Below the pieces are notes generated by a model. It was not told the DNA's origin and ran no database searches. It saw nothing but the letters and a program-made list of their open reading frames with translations. Shown here one piece after another: positions 1-8,720 of a DNA stretch of 64,000 bases. Positions within the stretch are counted from its first letter, which is position 1, and every line of letters starts with the position of its first letter. The stretch comes from Actinomadura sp. NBRC 104412 (GTDB lineage Bacteria; Actinomycetota; Actinomycetes; Streptosporangiales; Streptosporangiaceae): contig NZ_BSTM01000011.1 in NCBI RefSeq assembly GCF_030269515.1, positions 148,722-212,721 of the forward strand, written 5' to 3'. A program made the translations under genes and the position numbers.

Positions 1-477
1 CGATCGCAACGGCTGGCCGCCGTTCGGGGTTGGGGTTGCGGGCTGAGGTAGTTGCGAGAGGTGTTTATTTGCATGCGCGAGCTGCGCTCGTCGCTGGCGC
101 TCCTCGCTTGTCGTGCTTGCGGCCATCGCTGGCATCGCTTCGACTCGCCCTGGGGGCTCGCTTCGCGATCACTTCCTCGCAAGCTCGGAACTGCCTTCGG
201 TCGCGATCGCAGCGCTTGGGCGCCGTTCGGGGTTGGGGTTGGGGTGGGTGCGGAGTTGCTTATTGCAGCCGCGAGCTGCGCTCGTCGCTTGTCGCGGCTG
301 CGTGTGATCGCTGGATTGCTTCGACTCGCTCGGGGGCTCGCTTCGAGATCAGGGGCTCGCCGGCGCTCGCCCCTGCTTTTGTCGCGATCGCGATGCTTGG
401 ACGCCGTTTGGGGATGGGTGGCGGGGTGGGGTGGGTGTGCGATTGCGCGGGTGCGTGCGGTTGCTGGGGCATGCGTT
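1..477. repeat. Degenerate tandem intergenic repeat block (family copy 1)
   Basis: This stretch has no believable gene. It holds about two and a half degenerate copies of one unit: a tail at 1-40, copy A about 72-247 and copy B about 268-430. Each copy runs GAGCTGCGCTCGTCGC, then a CTTCGACTCGC segment, then GGGGGCTCGCTTCG, then a short inverted repeat (170-193 in A, 350-375 in B), then the palindrome GCGATCGC (203-210 and 384-391), then CGCCGTTCGGGG or a variant. The same unit, inverted, occurs at 25445-25790; bases 79-105 match 25759-25785 exactly as reverse complement over 27 bases. Short open frames on both strands are low-complexity translations of the repeat and do not resemble proteins. 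Confidence 0.8.
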
Positions 478-506
478 AGGCCCGCCCCTTTGGGGCGGGC
501 CTTTTT
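478..506 (+). terminator. Intrinsic terminator, strong GC hairpin
   Basis: An 11-bp perfect stem (AGGCCCGCCCC, 478-488) pairs with 492-502 around a TTT loop and is followed by a T run on the + strand. It lies 12 bases beyond the fabF stop codon. The T tract favours terminating rightward transcription coming from before the window; the hairpin alone may also stop the leftward fab operon. Confidence 0.75.
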
Positions 507-513
507 GGGGTTT

Positions 514-1806
514 CTAGGCGGTTTTTAGGACTACTGAGACGTTGTGGCCGCCGAAGCCGAAGGAATTGTTGAGGGCGGCCAGGGGGCCGGGGGGGAGGGG
601 GCGGGGTTCGCCTCGGACGATGTCCAGGTCGACTTCGTCGTCCACGTCCTCCAGGTTGATGGTGGGGGGGACCAGGCGTTCCTTGAGGGCCATCAGGGTG
701 ATGATGGATTCCAGGGCGCCGGCGCCGCCCAGGAGGTGGCCGGTCATGGACTTGGTGCCGGTGATGTTGACCTTGGCGCTGGCCTCGGGGCCCAGGGCGG
801 CCTTGATGGAGTTGAGCTCGGCCACGTCGCCCAGGGGGGTCGAGGTCGCGTGGGCGTTGATGTGGACGATGTCGGACGGTTCCAGGCCCGCGTTCTGGAT
901 GGCGCGGCGCATCGCCTTGGACTGGCCGGCGCCGGTGGGGTCGGGCTGGACGATGTCGAAGGCGTCGCCGGAGTAGCCGCAGCCGGCGGCGATGCCGTAG
1001 ATGTTCGCGCCGCGGGCACGGGCGTGCTCCTCGGATTCGAGGATCATCACGGCGGCGCCCTCGCCCAGGACGAAGCCGTCGCGGTTCTTGTCGTAGGGAC
1101 GGGACGCCCGTTCCGGCTCGTCGTTGCGGGTGGAGAGGGCGCGCATGGAACCGAACGAGGCGAGCTGGAGGGGGTGGATGCACGCCTCGGTGCCGCCGCA
1201 GATCACCACGTCGGCGCGACCGGCGCGGATCATGTCGATGCCGTAGCCGACCGCCTCGGCGCTGGACGCGCAGGCGCTGACCAGGGCGTGCGAGCCGGCC
1301 ATCGCGCCGAACTCGATGCCGACATGGCCGGCGGCGCCGTTGGGCATGAGCATCGGCACGGTGAACGGGCTGACCCGCTGCCAGCCCCGCTCGCGGTTGA
1401 CGTCGTGGCTGTTGAGCGCGGTGTGCAGGCCCCCGATGCCGCTGGACACCACCACCCCGAGCCGGTCGCCGTCCACCGTGTCGCCCTCGGCCGGCTCGGC
1501 GGGGCGTCCTTTCTTGGGCGCGGGAGGCGCGAAGCCGGCGTCCGCCCATGCCTCCCGGGCCGCGATCAGCGCGATCGCCTGGTTCCGGTCGAGCTTCCGC
1601 AGCTGCTGCTTGGGCATCACCTCGGACGGGTCGACCGCGAGCGTCGCGGCGAACCGTACCGGCAGCTTGTCCAGGTCGTCCCAGTCCAGCGTCCGCACCC
1701 CGGACTTTCCGGCGAGCAGCGCTGACCAGGTCGACGGCCAGTCGCCGCCGAGCGGCGTGGTCGCGCCCAGCCCGGTGACGACGACGGTGGTCTGGCTAGT
1801 GGTCAT
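514..1806 (-). CDS. fabF: 3-oxoacyl-[acyl-carrier-protein] synthase II (FabF)
   Basis: KAS II, which condenses malonyl-ACP with growing acyl-ACP in the type II fatty acid elongation cycle in the cytosol. It has 430 residues, a normal family length. The Cys-His-His triad is intact: Cys in SACASSAEA, His in [12 protein letters not shown] and His in [13 protein letters not shown]. The N terminus [13 protein letters not shown] is typical. It is the last gene of the leftward fasR-fabD-fabH-acpP-fabF operon, 69 bases after acpP, and is followed by a GC hairpin. The order matches the essential fab cluster of Streptomyces (established knowledge), so this is probably the housekeeping KAS II. Confidence 0.97.
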   Translation of the reverse strand: MTTSQTTVVVTGLGATTPLGGDWPSTWSALLAGKSGVRTLDWDDLDKLPVRFAATLAVDPSEVMPKQQLRKLDRNQAIALIAAREAWADAGFAPPAPKKGRPAEPAEGDTVDGDRLGVVVSSGIGGLHTALNSHDVNRERGWQRVSPFTVPMLMPNGAAGHVGIEFGAMAGSHALVSACASSAEAVGYGIDMIRAGRADVVICGGTEACIHPLQLASFGSMRALSTRNDEPERASRPYDKNRDGFVLGEGAAVMILESEEHARARGANIYGIAAGCGYSGDAFDIVQPDPTGAGQSKAMRRAIQNAGLEPSDIVHINAHATSTPLGDVAELNSIKAALGPEASAKVNITGTKSMTGHLLGGAGALESIITLMALKERLVPPTINLEDVDDEVDLDIVRGEPRPLPPGPLAALNNSFGFGGHNVSVVLKTA

Positions 1807-1875
1807 TCGTGAGTGCTCCTCGCAAAGCTGGGGATGGGGGCCGCGGCGCGCCGGCAGCCGCCGCGGCGCCCCGTA

Positions 1876-2127
1876 CTACTGCTGCAGGTTCTGGACGAAG
1901 TTGATGACGTCCTTGACCGTCTTCAGGTTGCGGAGCTCGTCGTCGGGGATCTCGACACCGAACTTGTCCTGGGCGGCCACGGCGATCTCCACCATCGACA
2001 GCGAGTCGATGTCGAGGTCGTCGATGAAGTTCTTCTCCGGGGTCACCTCCGACTTGTCGATGCCGACGATGTCGTCGATGATCTCCGCGAGACCCTCGAG
2101 GATCTCCTTTTCGCTGGCCACTGCCAT
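1876..2127 (-). CDS. acpP: Acyl carrier protein of fatty acid synthesis
   Basis: Carrier protein of 83 residues for the type II fatty acid synthase. The phosphopantetheine attachment serine lies in DLDIDSLSMVEI (Ser42), and the rest fits the acidic four-helix ACP fold ending FVQNLQQ. The ATG at 2125-2127 is chosen because an AAGGAG ribosome site lies just upstream; longer in-frame readings extend into fabH on another frame and are not real. It sits between fabH and fabF in the fab operon. It is distinct from the second carrier protein at 58023, which has an LES rather than DS motif and belongs to the lipid-synthase operon. Confidence 0.96.
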   Translation of the reverse strand: MAVASEKEILEGLAEIIDDIVGIDKSEVTPEKNFIDDLDIDSLSMVEIAVAAQDKFGVEIPDDELRNLKTVKDVINFVQNLQQ

Positions 2128-2162
2128 GTGTGCGTTCTCCTTCTTCCGGGTCGGGTCCCTGG

Positions 2163-3125
2163 CTACGGGATCTGGATGACCTGCGCGGCGTAGGCCAGCC
2201 CGGCGCCGAACCCCACGAGCAGGGCCGGGGCGCCGGACGGCACGTCGCCGCGTTCGATCATGCGGGAGAGCGCGAGCGGTATCGACGCTCCCGAGGTGTT
2301 GCCGGAGTGGACGATGTCGTCGGCCACGACGGCGTTGGCCGCCTTCACCTTGCGGGCGATGGCGTCCACGATGCGGAGGTTGGCCTGGTGCGGCACGATC
2401 GCGGCCAGGTCGGAGGGCGCGACGCCGGCGCGTTCGCACGCCTCCAGCGCCACCGGGGCGATCGCGCCGGTCGCCCAGCGGAAGACCGCCTGGCCCTCCT
2501 GCCGGATGAACGCGTTGCGGTCCGGGATGATGATCTTGTCGTGGTGGTCGCCGTCGCTGCCCCACACCACCGGGCCGACGCCGGGCTCGGCGCTGCCGGT
2601 CACCACCGCGGCGCCGGCGCCGTCGGCGAAGATGATGCTGGTGGAGCGGTCCGACCAGTCCAGCCAGGCCGACATCTTCTCGGCGCCGATGACCAGGGCG
2701 TTGCGGGCGGTGCCGGCGCGCACCGCCGCGTCGGCGGTGCCGAGCGCGTAGCAGAACCCCGCGCACGCGGCGTTGAGGTCGAACGCGCCGGGCGCGTCGA
2801 TCCCGAGCCGGCTGGCGACCTGGGGCGCGTGCGCCGGCATCGGCGACTCGGCCGAGCAGGTGGCCAGGACGACCAGATCGATGTCGCCGGGGCCGAGCCC
2901 GCTCCCGGCCAGCGCCTTGCCGGCGGCGTGGACGGCCATCTCGACGATGCCTTCCTCGGGTCCGGCGATACGGCGGGACGCGATGCCGACCCGGGTGCGG
3001 ATCCACTCGTCGCTGGTGTCGACCGTCTCGGCCAGCTCGTCGTTGGTGACGACGCGGGCGGGCTGGTAGTCGCCGAAGGCCAGGATCCTCGACCCGGGGA
3101 CGGCGGCGGGCACGCGCAGCTTCAT
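2163..3125 (-). CDS. fabH: 3-oxoacyl-[acyl-carrier-protein] synthase III (FabH)
   Basis: KAS III, which starts fatty acid chains by condensing an acyl-CoA with malonyl-ACP; in actinomycetes the primers are often branched (family knowledge). It has 320 residues. The triad is complete: Cys in DLNAACAGFCYALG, His in IVPHQANLRI and Asn in HSGNTSGAS. Its ATG overlaps the fabD stop by four bases (ATGA), so the two are translationally coupled. acpP follows after 35 bases. Confidence 0.97.
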   Translation of the reverse strand: MKLRVPAAVPGSRILAFGDYQPARVVTNDELAETVDTSDEWIRTRVGIASRRIAGPEEGIVEMAVHAAGKALAGSGLGPGDIDLVVLATCSAESPMPAHAPQVASRLGIDAPGAFDLNAACAGFCYALGTADAAVRAGTARNALVIGAEKMSAWLDWSDRSTSIIFADGAGAAVVTGSAEPGVGPVVWGSDGDHHDKIIIPDRNAFIRQEGQAVFRWATGAIAPVALEACERAGVAPSDLAAIVPHQANLRIVDAIARKVKAANAVVADDIVHSGNTSGASIPLALSRMIERGDVPSGAPALLVGFGAGLAYAAQVIQIP

Positions 3126-4039
3126 GAGCCCGCTCCTTCGATGAGCTCGCGGGCCTTGCCGAGGTCGTCGGGGGTCTTGAGGGCGACGGCCGGGACGCCC
3201 TTGAGCTCCCGTCTGGCCAGGCCCACCAGGGTTCCGGCGGGTGGCAGCTCGATGATGCCGGTGACGCCGAGGTCGCGCATCGTCGCCATGCAGGCGTCCC
3301 AGCGGACGGGGGCGCTGACCTGGTCGACCAGCCGGGAGACGAACTCGCGTCCGGAGCTCACGGCGGCGCCGTCCCGGTTCTGCAGGAGTGTGGCGCGGGG
3401 GTCGGCGACCGGGACGCCGGGGGCGAGCCTGCGCAGCGTGTCGACGGCGGGCGCCATGTGCTCGGTGTGGAAGGCGCCGGCGACCGACAGGGGGCGGAGG
3501 CGGGCCCTGGCCGGGGGCTCGTCGGCGAACGCGGCGAGCCGCTCCGTGGTTCCGGCGGCCACGACCTGCCCGGCGCCGTTGACGTTGGCGGGGGTGAGGC
3601 CGTGCTTGTCGATCGCGGCGAGGACCTCGTCGGGATCGCCGCCGAGGACGGCGGTCATGCCGGTCTCGGTGACGGCGGCGGCCTCGGCCATGGCCCGGCC
3701 GCGCTCCCGTACCAGGACGAGCGCGGACTCGGGGGTCAGGACGCCGGCGATGGCGGCGGCGGCCAGCTCCCCGACGCTGTGGCCCGCGACCGCTTCGGGC
3801 GCGGAGCCGGGGCCGTACAGGGTCTCGTAGGCGGCGAGGGCCGCGGCGACCAGCAGCGGCTGGGCCACGGCGGTGTCACGAATCTCTTCGGCGTCGGCGG
3901 TGGTGCCGTAACGGACCAGGTCCAGCCCGGTGACCGCGGACCACCAGGCCAATCGGTCGGCGACTCCAGGGACCTCTAGCCACGGTTGCAGGAATCCGGG
4001 GGTTTGAGCGCCCTGGCCGGGCGACGCGATCAGAATCAC
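3122..4039 (-). CDS. fabD: Malonyl-CoA:ACP transacylase (FabD)
   Basis: Transfers malonyl from CoA to the ACP phosphopantetheine arm, supplying extender units to KAS II/III and potentially to polyketide pathways. It has 305 residues. It starts with the family signature SPGQGAQTPG; the nucleophile elbow is AGHSVGELAAAA and the catalytic His lies in VAGAFHTEHMAPA. It is the first enzyme gene of the fab operon, 90 bases downstream of the fasR-like regulator. In Streptomyces FasR binds upstream of fabD; I did not identify the operator here. Confidence 0.97.
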   Translation of the reverse strand: MILIASPGQGAQTPGFLQPWLEVPGVADRLAWWSAVTGLDLVRYGTTADAEEIRDTAVAQPLLVAAALAAYETLYGPGSAPEAVAGHSVGELAAAAIAGVLTPESALVLVRERGRAMAEAAAVTETGMTAVLGGDPDEVLAAIDKHGLTPANVNGAGQVVAAGTTERLAAFADEPPARARLRPLSVAGAFHTEHMAPAVDTLRRLAPGVPVADPRATLLQNRDGAAVSSGREFVSRLVDQVSAPVRWDACMATMRDLGVTGIIELPPAGTLVGLARRELKGVPAVALKTPDDLGKARELIEGAGS

Positions 4040-4129
4040 GCAGTCCAGCCTGCCGGTAGGGGTGATCGGACTCGATGCCGGTCCACACGAAGTTTGCGTG
4101 ATGGGCTTTGTACGACACCTACAAGGCGT

Positions 4130-5311
4130 CTAGAGGCGTGCCGGACGGTTGGAGAAACGGCCGAGGACGAGGGCGATCCGGAGGGTGAAGGCGTTGCGCC
4201 CGTCGGTCGGTGTGAGCGACGTCAGTTCCGCGACTCGCCGCAGCCGGTAGCGCACCGTGTTGGGGTGGACGAACAGCAGCCGCGCGGTCGCCTCCAACGA
4301 CGACCCTTGCTCCAGATAGGTCGTGAGGGTGTCCAGCAGGGGGGCGCCCGCGGCGAGCATCGGGTTGTAGACCTCCTCCACCAGGTACCGCCGGGCGGCC
4401 TCGTCCCCGTCCAGCGCCCGCTCGGGGAGGAGCTCGGTGGCCAGGACGGGGCGGGGCGCGTCCGGCCATCCGCAGGCGGCGGCCAGTCCCGCCATCGCGG
4501 CGCGCGCCGAGGCGGTGGAGGCGTACAGGTCGTCCACGAGCGGCCCGATCACGACCGGTCCGGGTCCGCATTTGGCGGCGATGGGGCGGACGGCCTGCAG
4601 CGGTTCCTCGGTGCCGCCGACGATCACCAGGACGCGGCGTCCCTGGACGCCGGCCAGCACGTCCACCTTGGCGCGGCGGGCGGCCCGCTGCATCTGGTCG
4701 ATGGTGACCTCGGGCTCCTCGTCCTCGGGGGTGAACCCGGCGACGACGGTGACGGGCTTGGCGGTCCAGCCGAGGGCGGCGGCCCAGGAGTGCATGCCGT
4801 GGTCGACCTCGCCGCGCATCACCGCGTTCACGACCAGGGCCTCGAGGCGGGCGTCCCAGGCGGCGCGGGTCTCGGCCGCGCGGGCGTAGACCTGGGCGGC
4901 GCCGAACGCCACCTCGCGGGTGTAGCGCAGGATCGCCTCGCGTAGCTGTATCTCGCCGCCGGGCGCGGCCAGCTCGTCCAGCCGGCTCTCCACCACATCG
5001 ATGATCACGCGGATGATGTCGATGGTGTGGTGCAGCTTGATGGAGCGCATCAGCTCCAGCGGCGCGGTGCCGAACACCTCCCCGGCGATCGCGGGGCGGG
5101 TCTTCTCGGCGCTTTTGAACCACTCCACGAACGCGGCGATGCCCGCCTGGGCGACCAGGCCGATCCAGGAGCGCTGGTCCGCCGACAGCCGCCGGAACCA
5201 GGGCAGTTGCTCCTCCATCCGAGCCAGCGCGGCGGTCCCGAAGGACCCCATCGCCTTCTCCAGGCGTTCGGTCGTCTGCTCCCTGATCGAGGCGTCGCTG
5301 ATGGTGTCCAC
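4130..5311 (-). CDS. fasR: PucR-type transcriptional activator of the fab operon (FasR-like)
   Basis: Probable DNA-binding regulator of fatty acid synthesis. The C terminus carries the PucR helix-turn-helix: a TLTTYLEQGSSLEATARLL helix followed by FVHPNTVRYRLRRVAEL. The middle part resembles the GGDEF-like CdaR domain and the N terminus is helical. Its position directly before fabD is that of FasR in Streptomyces (established knowledge), and this supports the name. The start is uncertain: a GTG at 5311 gives 393 residues and an ATG about 20 codons later is also possible; a further upstream ATG at 5404 would add an atypical Arg/Pro-rich leader. Confidence 0.85.
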   Translation of the reverse strand: MDTISDASIREQTTERLEKAMGSFGTAALARMEEQLPWFRRLSADQRSWIGLVAQAGIAAFVEWFKSAEKTRPAIAGEVFGTAPLELMRSIKLHHTIDIIRVIIDVVESRLDELAAPGGEIQLREAILRYTREVAFGAAQVYARAAETRAAWDARLEALVVNAVMRGEVDHGMHSWAAALGWTAKPVTVVAGFTPEDEEPEVTIDQMQRAARRAKVDVLAGVQGRRVLVIVGGTEEPLQAVRPIAAKCGPGPVVIGPLVDDLYASTASARAAMAGLAAACGWPDAPRPVLATELLPERALDGDEAARRYLVEEVYNPMLAAGAPLLDTLTTYLEQGSSLEATARLLFVHPNTVRYRLRRVAELTSLTPTDGRNAFTLRIALVLGRFSNRPARL

Positions 5312-5400
5312 GTCCCCAGGGTGCCACCGTTCCGGGTGTGGGGCGGCCCGCGACGGCCGGGGAAGGTCTGCGATGTTCCTGGTGGAAGCCCGCAGGATGG

Positions 5401-5783
5401 TCACCTGTGGGAGGTACGGGTCACATGGGACGCCCTGCCGAGGGCGATGTTGGAGAGGTTGCGCAGATGGCCCGTCCCGTCCCGCGCGGGTCGAAGTACA
5501 GGAAGGTGCGGCCCGGCCTCAGGAAGCGGGTGAGCGCCTTGGCCCGGTCGCGGTCGCCGACGTCCCTGGCGGTCCGCCGCGCCTCTTGGATGGACGCGCG
5601 TTCGATCGCGTACCGGGCGCCGAGCATGGACGGGGTGAGGGCGGGCAGGGGCATGGGCGCGGAGTAGGGGTCGGAGCGGCCGGTCCCGGCGGTCGTCAGC
5701 AGGACCCCCGCGATCGTCGCGGCGCAGGCGAGGACCCGTCGTAGCCGTCGGGCGCGCCCGGTGGTCGTGCGTGGCGGCGGCAT
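5401..5783 (-). pseudogene. Collapsed copy of the secreted alpha/beta hydrolase (internal deletion)
   Basis: An open frame of 120 codons starts at ATG 5783 with a signal-peptide-like segment (VLACAATIAGVLLTTAG). Its residues about 36-104 track the first 120 residues of the hydrolase at 6909-7889: ALTPSMLGARYAIERA against ALAAPALTVRYAAVER, and FLRPGRTFLYFDPRGTGR against FLSPGRRFLAFDARGNGR. The frame then becomes unrelated (ICATSPTSPSAG), but in the next frame the same DNA reads LRNLSNIALGRASHV, matching the extreme C terminus of the hydrolase (LRNLTRIALGHHSEV). So the catalytic middle is missing and the ends are joined out of frame. A short functional secreted peptide is possible but less likely. 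Confidence 0.75.
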
Positions 5784-6934
5784 GCTCGTCTGGAAGTCCT
5801 CTCGAAACGGTGGGCCAGAGCCAAGAGCCCGGCGAGCGCGGCGGCGAAGGCGGGCAGCCAGGCCAGCCGTTCCAGCGCCCAGGCCGGGTGGTCGGGCGCC
5901 GTGTGCAGCCCCGGCGCCGTGCGCGTGACCGTGAGGGCGGCGACCGTGACCGCCATCATCGCCGTCTGGTGCCACAGGAAGATCGTCATCGCGGCGAGGT
6001 TGGCCAGCGCCACCGGCGCCCAGGCCCGGGGACGGCGCATCCAGCGTGCCAGCCGGTCACGGACGAGAAGGGCGAGGCCGGCCTGGGCGATGCCGAAGGC
6101 GACGGCCGCCAGGGTGGGCGGGTTCAGGTTGGACACCTCGGCGCCCGGGACGCCGACCATGCTCGCCGGATAGCCCGCGCACGCCACCAGCGCGGCCGTG
6201 GCGGCCACGCCCCCGGCCAGCAGGGACGCGGCGGCGCGCCGGGAGCCGAGCGTTCCGTCCGCCCAGGCGATCCCGAGGAGGAAGGGCACCAGCCAGCCGG
6301 TGAGGACGGTGGCCCAGCCGATCCACTCCGGCCCGTCCAGCCCGAAGCGGACCAGGTCGATCGCGGCGGTGAGGGCGAGGACGACCGCGAGGGCGCAGAG
6401 GGTCCCGGCGCGGCGGTGGAACCCCACGATCAGCGGGGTGAGCGCGGTCAGCGTCCCGTACACCGCCAGGAACCACAGCGGGCTCAGCACCAGCTTGATC
6501 AGCGCGTGGATCGTGCCGGGGGAGAGGCCCGCCCACAGCAGCGCGCCCGCCATCGGCACCCATGCCGCCAGGAGGAAGGGGACGGGACGCACCAGCCGGA
6601 CGAGCCGGCGCCGCGCCCAGGACGCCCACGGGTCCCCCGGCCTGTACCCTTTGGCGGCGGTGTAGCCGCCGACCAGGAAGAACAGGGCGAGGGTCTGAAG
6701 CGCCCAGGAGATCGGGGTGAACGCGGGCATCGCCGCCAGCGGGCTCGCCGCCCGAAGCTCGCCGCCGCCGGTCACGATCAGGGCCGTGACCAGCCAATGC
6801 CCGAGCACCACGCCGAGGATGGCGAAGGCGCGCAGGGCGTCCACGGCGCGGTCACGTCCCGGGGGCGTGGCGGCGTCGATGCGCGCGGCCAGGCCGGGCG
6901 GTGCCGCCTCAGGGGGTTCGGCTGTGGCGAGCAA
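5696..6934 (-). CDS. Acyltransferase family 3 integral membrane protein
   Basis: A multi-spanning membrane O-acyltransferase of the OafA/YrhL type. Such proteins move acyl groups to sugars, peptidoglycan or lipids (family knowledge); the acceptor here is unknown. The family motif is near the N terminus: RAFAILGVVLGHWLV with the catalytic His, followed by about ten hydrophobic segments. A TTG at 6934 is preferred because GGAGG lies 7 bases upstream and the upstream in-frame extension only overlaps the hydrolase gene. It starts inside the last 26 bases of that hydrolase, so they are translationally coupled. Its Arg-rich tail overlaps the start of the hydrolase pseudogene. About 412 residues. 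Confidence 0.88.
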   Translation of the reverse strand: MLATAEPPEAAPPGLAARIDAATPPGRDRAVDALRAFAILGVVLGHWLVTALIVTGGGELRAASPLAAMPAFTPISWALQTLALFFLVGGYTAAKGYRPGDPWASWARRRLVRLVRPVPFLLAAWVPMAGALLWAGLSPGTIHALIKLVLSPLWFLAVYGTLTALTPLIVGFHRRAGTLCALAVVLALTAAIDLVRFGLDGPEWIGWATVLTGWLVPFLLGIAWADGTLGSRRAAASLLAGGVAATAALVACAGYPASMVGVPGAEVSNLNPPTLAAVAFGIAQAGLALLVRDRLARWMRRPRAWAPVALANLAAMTIFLWHQTAMMAVTVAALTVTRTAPGLHTAPDHPAWALERLAWLPAFAAALAGLLALAHRFERTSRRACRRHARPPGAPDGYDGSSPAPRRSRGSC

Positions 6935-7889
6935 TGGTGACCTCCGAGTGATGGCCGAGCGCGATACGGGTGAGGTTGCGGAGCGAGACCGACCCAGGAC
7001 GCAGGTAGGCGCTGTGCGGCCCGCGTCCCGCGTCGAAGCGGAGCGCACCGAACGAGGGAGCGGCCGGGTCGTGGGCGAAGCCGATCCCGGCGACGCGCAC
7101 CTTGGGGACGAACCGCGTCCAGTCGCCGTCCGACCGTCCCGCCCAGACCCGCGCGCCGGTCCTCAGCGCGCCGGCCGTGCCAGCGTTGACGCCGGGGCTG
7201 CCGTACAGGGCGATCTCGTCCACGGGCAGGCGCCGGCGGCCGAGGCCGGGCGCCGCCTTCGCGCACACAACCGACCCGTAGCTGTGGCAGAGCAACGCGA
7301 CCCGCGCCCGGCCGTTGACATGGCGCAGTCCGGTCAGGAAGCGGACGAGCTCCCGGCCCGCGTCGTCCGCCCGGCCGTCGGTGAGGACGGCCGTGCTCCG
7401 CGTGGACGGCGAGTCGTACCCGAGCCACGCGACGACGGCCAGGCGTGCGGACGGCGCGCTCACGCGGGCCTGGCGGTAAAGGGCACGCGCGCCGCCGCCC
7501 GCCCCTTTCCAGGAGTCGAAGTTGGTGAGCCGCCCGTCGGCTCCCGGCACCACGACCGCCACCCGGTCCGCCCGCGCCAGGTCGCCGATCACTTCGACGA
7601 CCCGGCCGTTCCCGCGTGCGTCGAACGCCAGGAACCGACGTCCGGGGGAGAGGAACGCCGCCAGCGCCGCCCGGCGGTCGCCGTCGTCGGCCCGCTCGGC
7701 GGCCTCCAGCGCCGTGCGGATGTTCCGCTCGACCGCCGCGTACCGGACCGTGAGGGCCGGCGCGGCGAGCGCGGGCACGGCCTCGGGCGCCCGGTAGGGC
7801 GCGGCACGCGCGGGGGCGGCGGCCGCGGTCGAACCGGCCGCCGCGACGGCCAGGGCGGCGGTGGCGATCGTGCGGTGCGCTGTACGCAC
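6909..7889 (-). CDS. Secreted alpha/beta hydrolase (DUF1023-type)
   Basis: Exported serine hydrolase of 326 residues. The N terminus is a signal peptide with an Ala-rich core ending around APARAAPY. The catalytic domain begins about residue 105 (FLAFDARGNGRVVEVIGDL). The nucleophile elbow is LLCHSYGSVV, in which the normal Gly before His is Cys; the Asp and His regions follow (YGSPGVN and GRGPHSAYLRPGS). The substrate is unknown. It is followed by the coupled membrane acyltransferase. The same gene is present next door as an internally deleted copy (5401-5783), implying a past tandem duplication. Confidence 0.85.
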   Translation of the reverse strand: MRTAHRTIATAALAVAAAGSTAAAAPARAAPYRAPEAVPALAAPALTVRYAAVERNIRTALEAAERADDGDRRAALAAFLSPGRRFLAFDARGNGRVVEVIGDLARADRVAVVVPGADGRLTNFDSWKGAGGGARALYRQARVSAPSARLAVVAWLGYDSPSTRSTAVLTDGRADDAGRELVRFLTGLRHVNGRARVALLCHSYGSVVCAKAAPGLGRRRLPVDEIALYGSPGVNAGTAGALRTGARVWAGRSDGDWTRFVPKVRVAGIGFAHDPAAPSFGALRFDAGRGPHSAYLRPGSVSLRNLTRIALGHHSEVTIARHSRTP

Positions 7890-8009
7890 GGCGGCGCGTC
7901 CTTCCTGCTCAGCGTGGTTCGGCTGAGTCAGGAAGCTAGGAGCCGGGGGCCGTCGCGCGGATCAACCCGGGGAGCCGTCTCGTCCCGTACGACCCCGGTA
8001 CGAGGGGTG

Positions 8010-8720
8010 CTAGCCGCCCGGCCGGACGAGCCCGGTCTCGTAGGCGTAGACGATCGCCTGCGGCCGGTCGCGCAGGCCCAGCTTCATCAGGATGCGGCCG
8101 AAGTGGGTCTTCACCGTCTGCTCGGCGACGACCAGCTCGGTCGCGATCTCCGTGTTGGACAGGCCGCGGGCGACCAGGGTCAGCACCTCGGTCTCCCGCT
8201 CGGTCAGCTCCTCCAGCCTCGTCCGGGACGGGGAGCGCGGCGCGCCCAGCCGGGAGAACTCGGCGATCAGCCGCCGGGTGACGGAGGGGGAGAGCAGCGC
8301 GTCCCCGGCCGCGATGATCCGGACCGCGTCGGACAGCTCGGCGGCCGAGGCGTCCTTGAGCAGGAACCCGCTGGCCCCCGCGCGCAGCGCCTCGTACACG
8401 TAGTCGTCCAGGTCGAAGGTGGTCAGCATCAGCACCTTGGGCCGGTCGTCGTTCTTCCCGGGCTCCCCGGAGGCGCCGGGCTCCGCGGGCTCGCCGGCGA
8501 GCAGGCGGCGGGTCGCCTCCAGGCCGTCCATGACCGGCATCCGCACGTCCATCAGGACGACGTCGGGCCTCAGCCCGGCGATGACGCGCAGCGCCTCCTC
8601 GCCGTTGGACGCCTCGCCGACCACCTCGATGTCGGGCTGGGAGTTGAGGAACACCCCGAACCCCGTCCGCACCATTCCCTGGTCATCGACGATCACCACA
8701 CGGATGCGGGAGTCCGTCAT
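8010..8720 (-). CDS. NarL/LuxR-family response regulator
   Basis: DNA-binding response regulator of 236 residues. The receiver domain is at about 1-125: VVIVDDQGMVR acidic pocket, phosphorylated Asp in DVVLMDVRMPVMDG, Thr in MLTTFD and Lys in LLKDAS. A GEPAEPGASGEPGKNDD insertion, absent from most relatives, lies between beta-3 and beta-4. The LuxR helix-turn-helix is C-terminal (ELTERETEVLTLVARGLSNTEIA). The ATG at 8720 overlaps the stop of the partner kinase by four bases (ATGA), so the pair is coupled. Longer in-frame readings run through the kinase gene and are spurious. Confidence 0.95.
   Translation of the reverse strand: MTDSRIRVVIVDDQGMVRTGFGVFLNSQPDIEVVGEASNGEEALRVIAGLRPDVVLMDVRMPVMDGLEATRRLLAGEPAEPGASGEPGKNDDRPKVLMLTTFDLDDYVYEALRAGASGFLLKDASAAELSDAVRIIAAGDALLSPSVTRRLIAEFSRLGAPRSPSRTRLEELTERETEVLTLVARGLSNTEIATELVVAEQTVKTHFGRILMKLGLRDRPQAIVYAYETGLVRPGG

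Noticed and set aside
30..528. Several overlapping open frames of 60-160 codons at the left edge
   Set aside because: They translate the GATCGC/CTCGC repeats in all frames, lack ribosome sites and resemble no protein; the repeat explains them.
544..1725. 393-codon frame opposite fabF
   Set aside because: Antisense shadow of a clear fabF gene; composition is Gly/Asp/Val-rich as expected from high-GC third positions.
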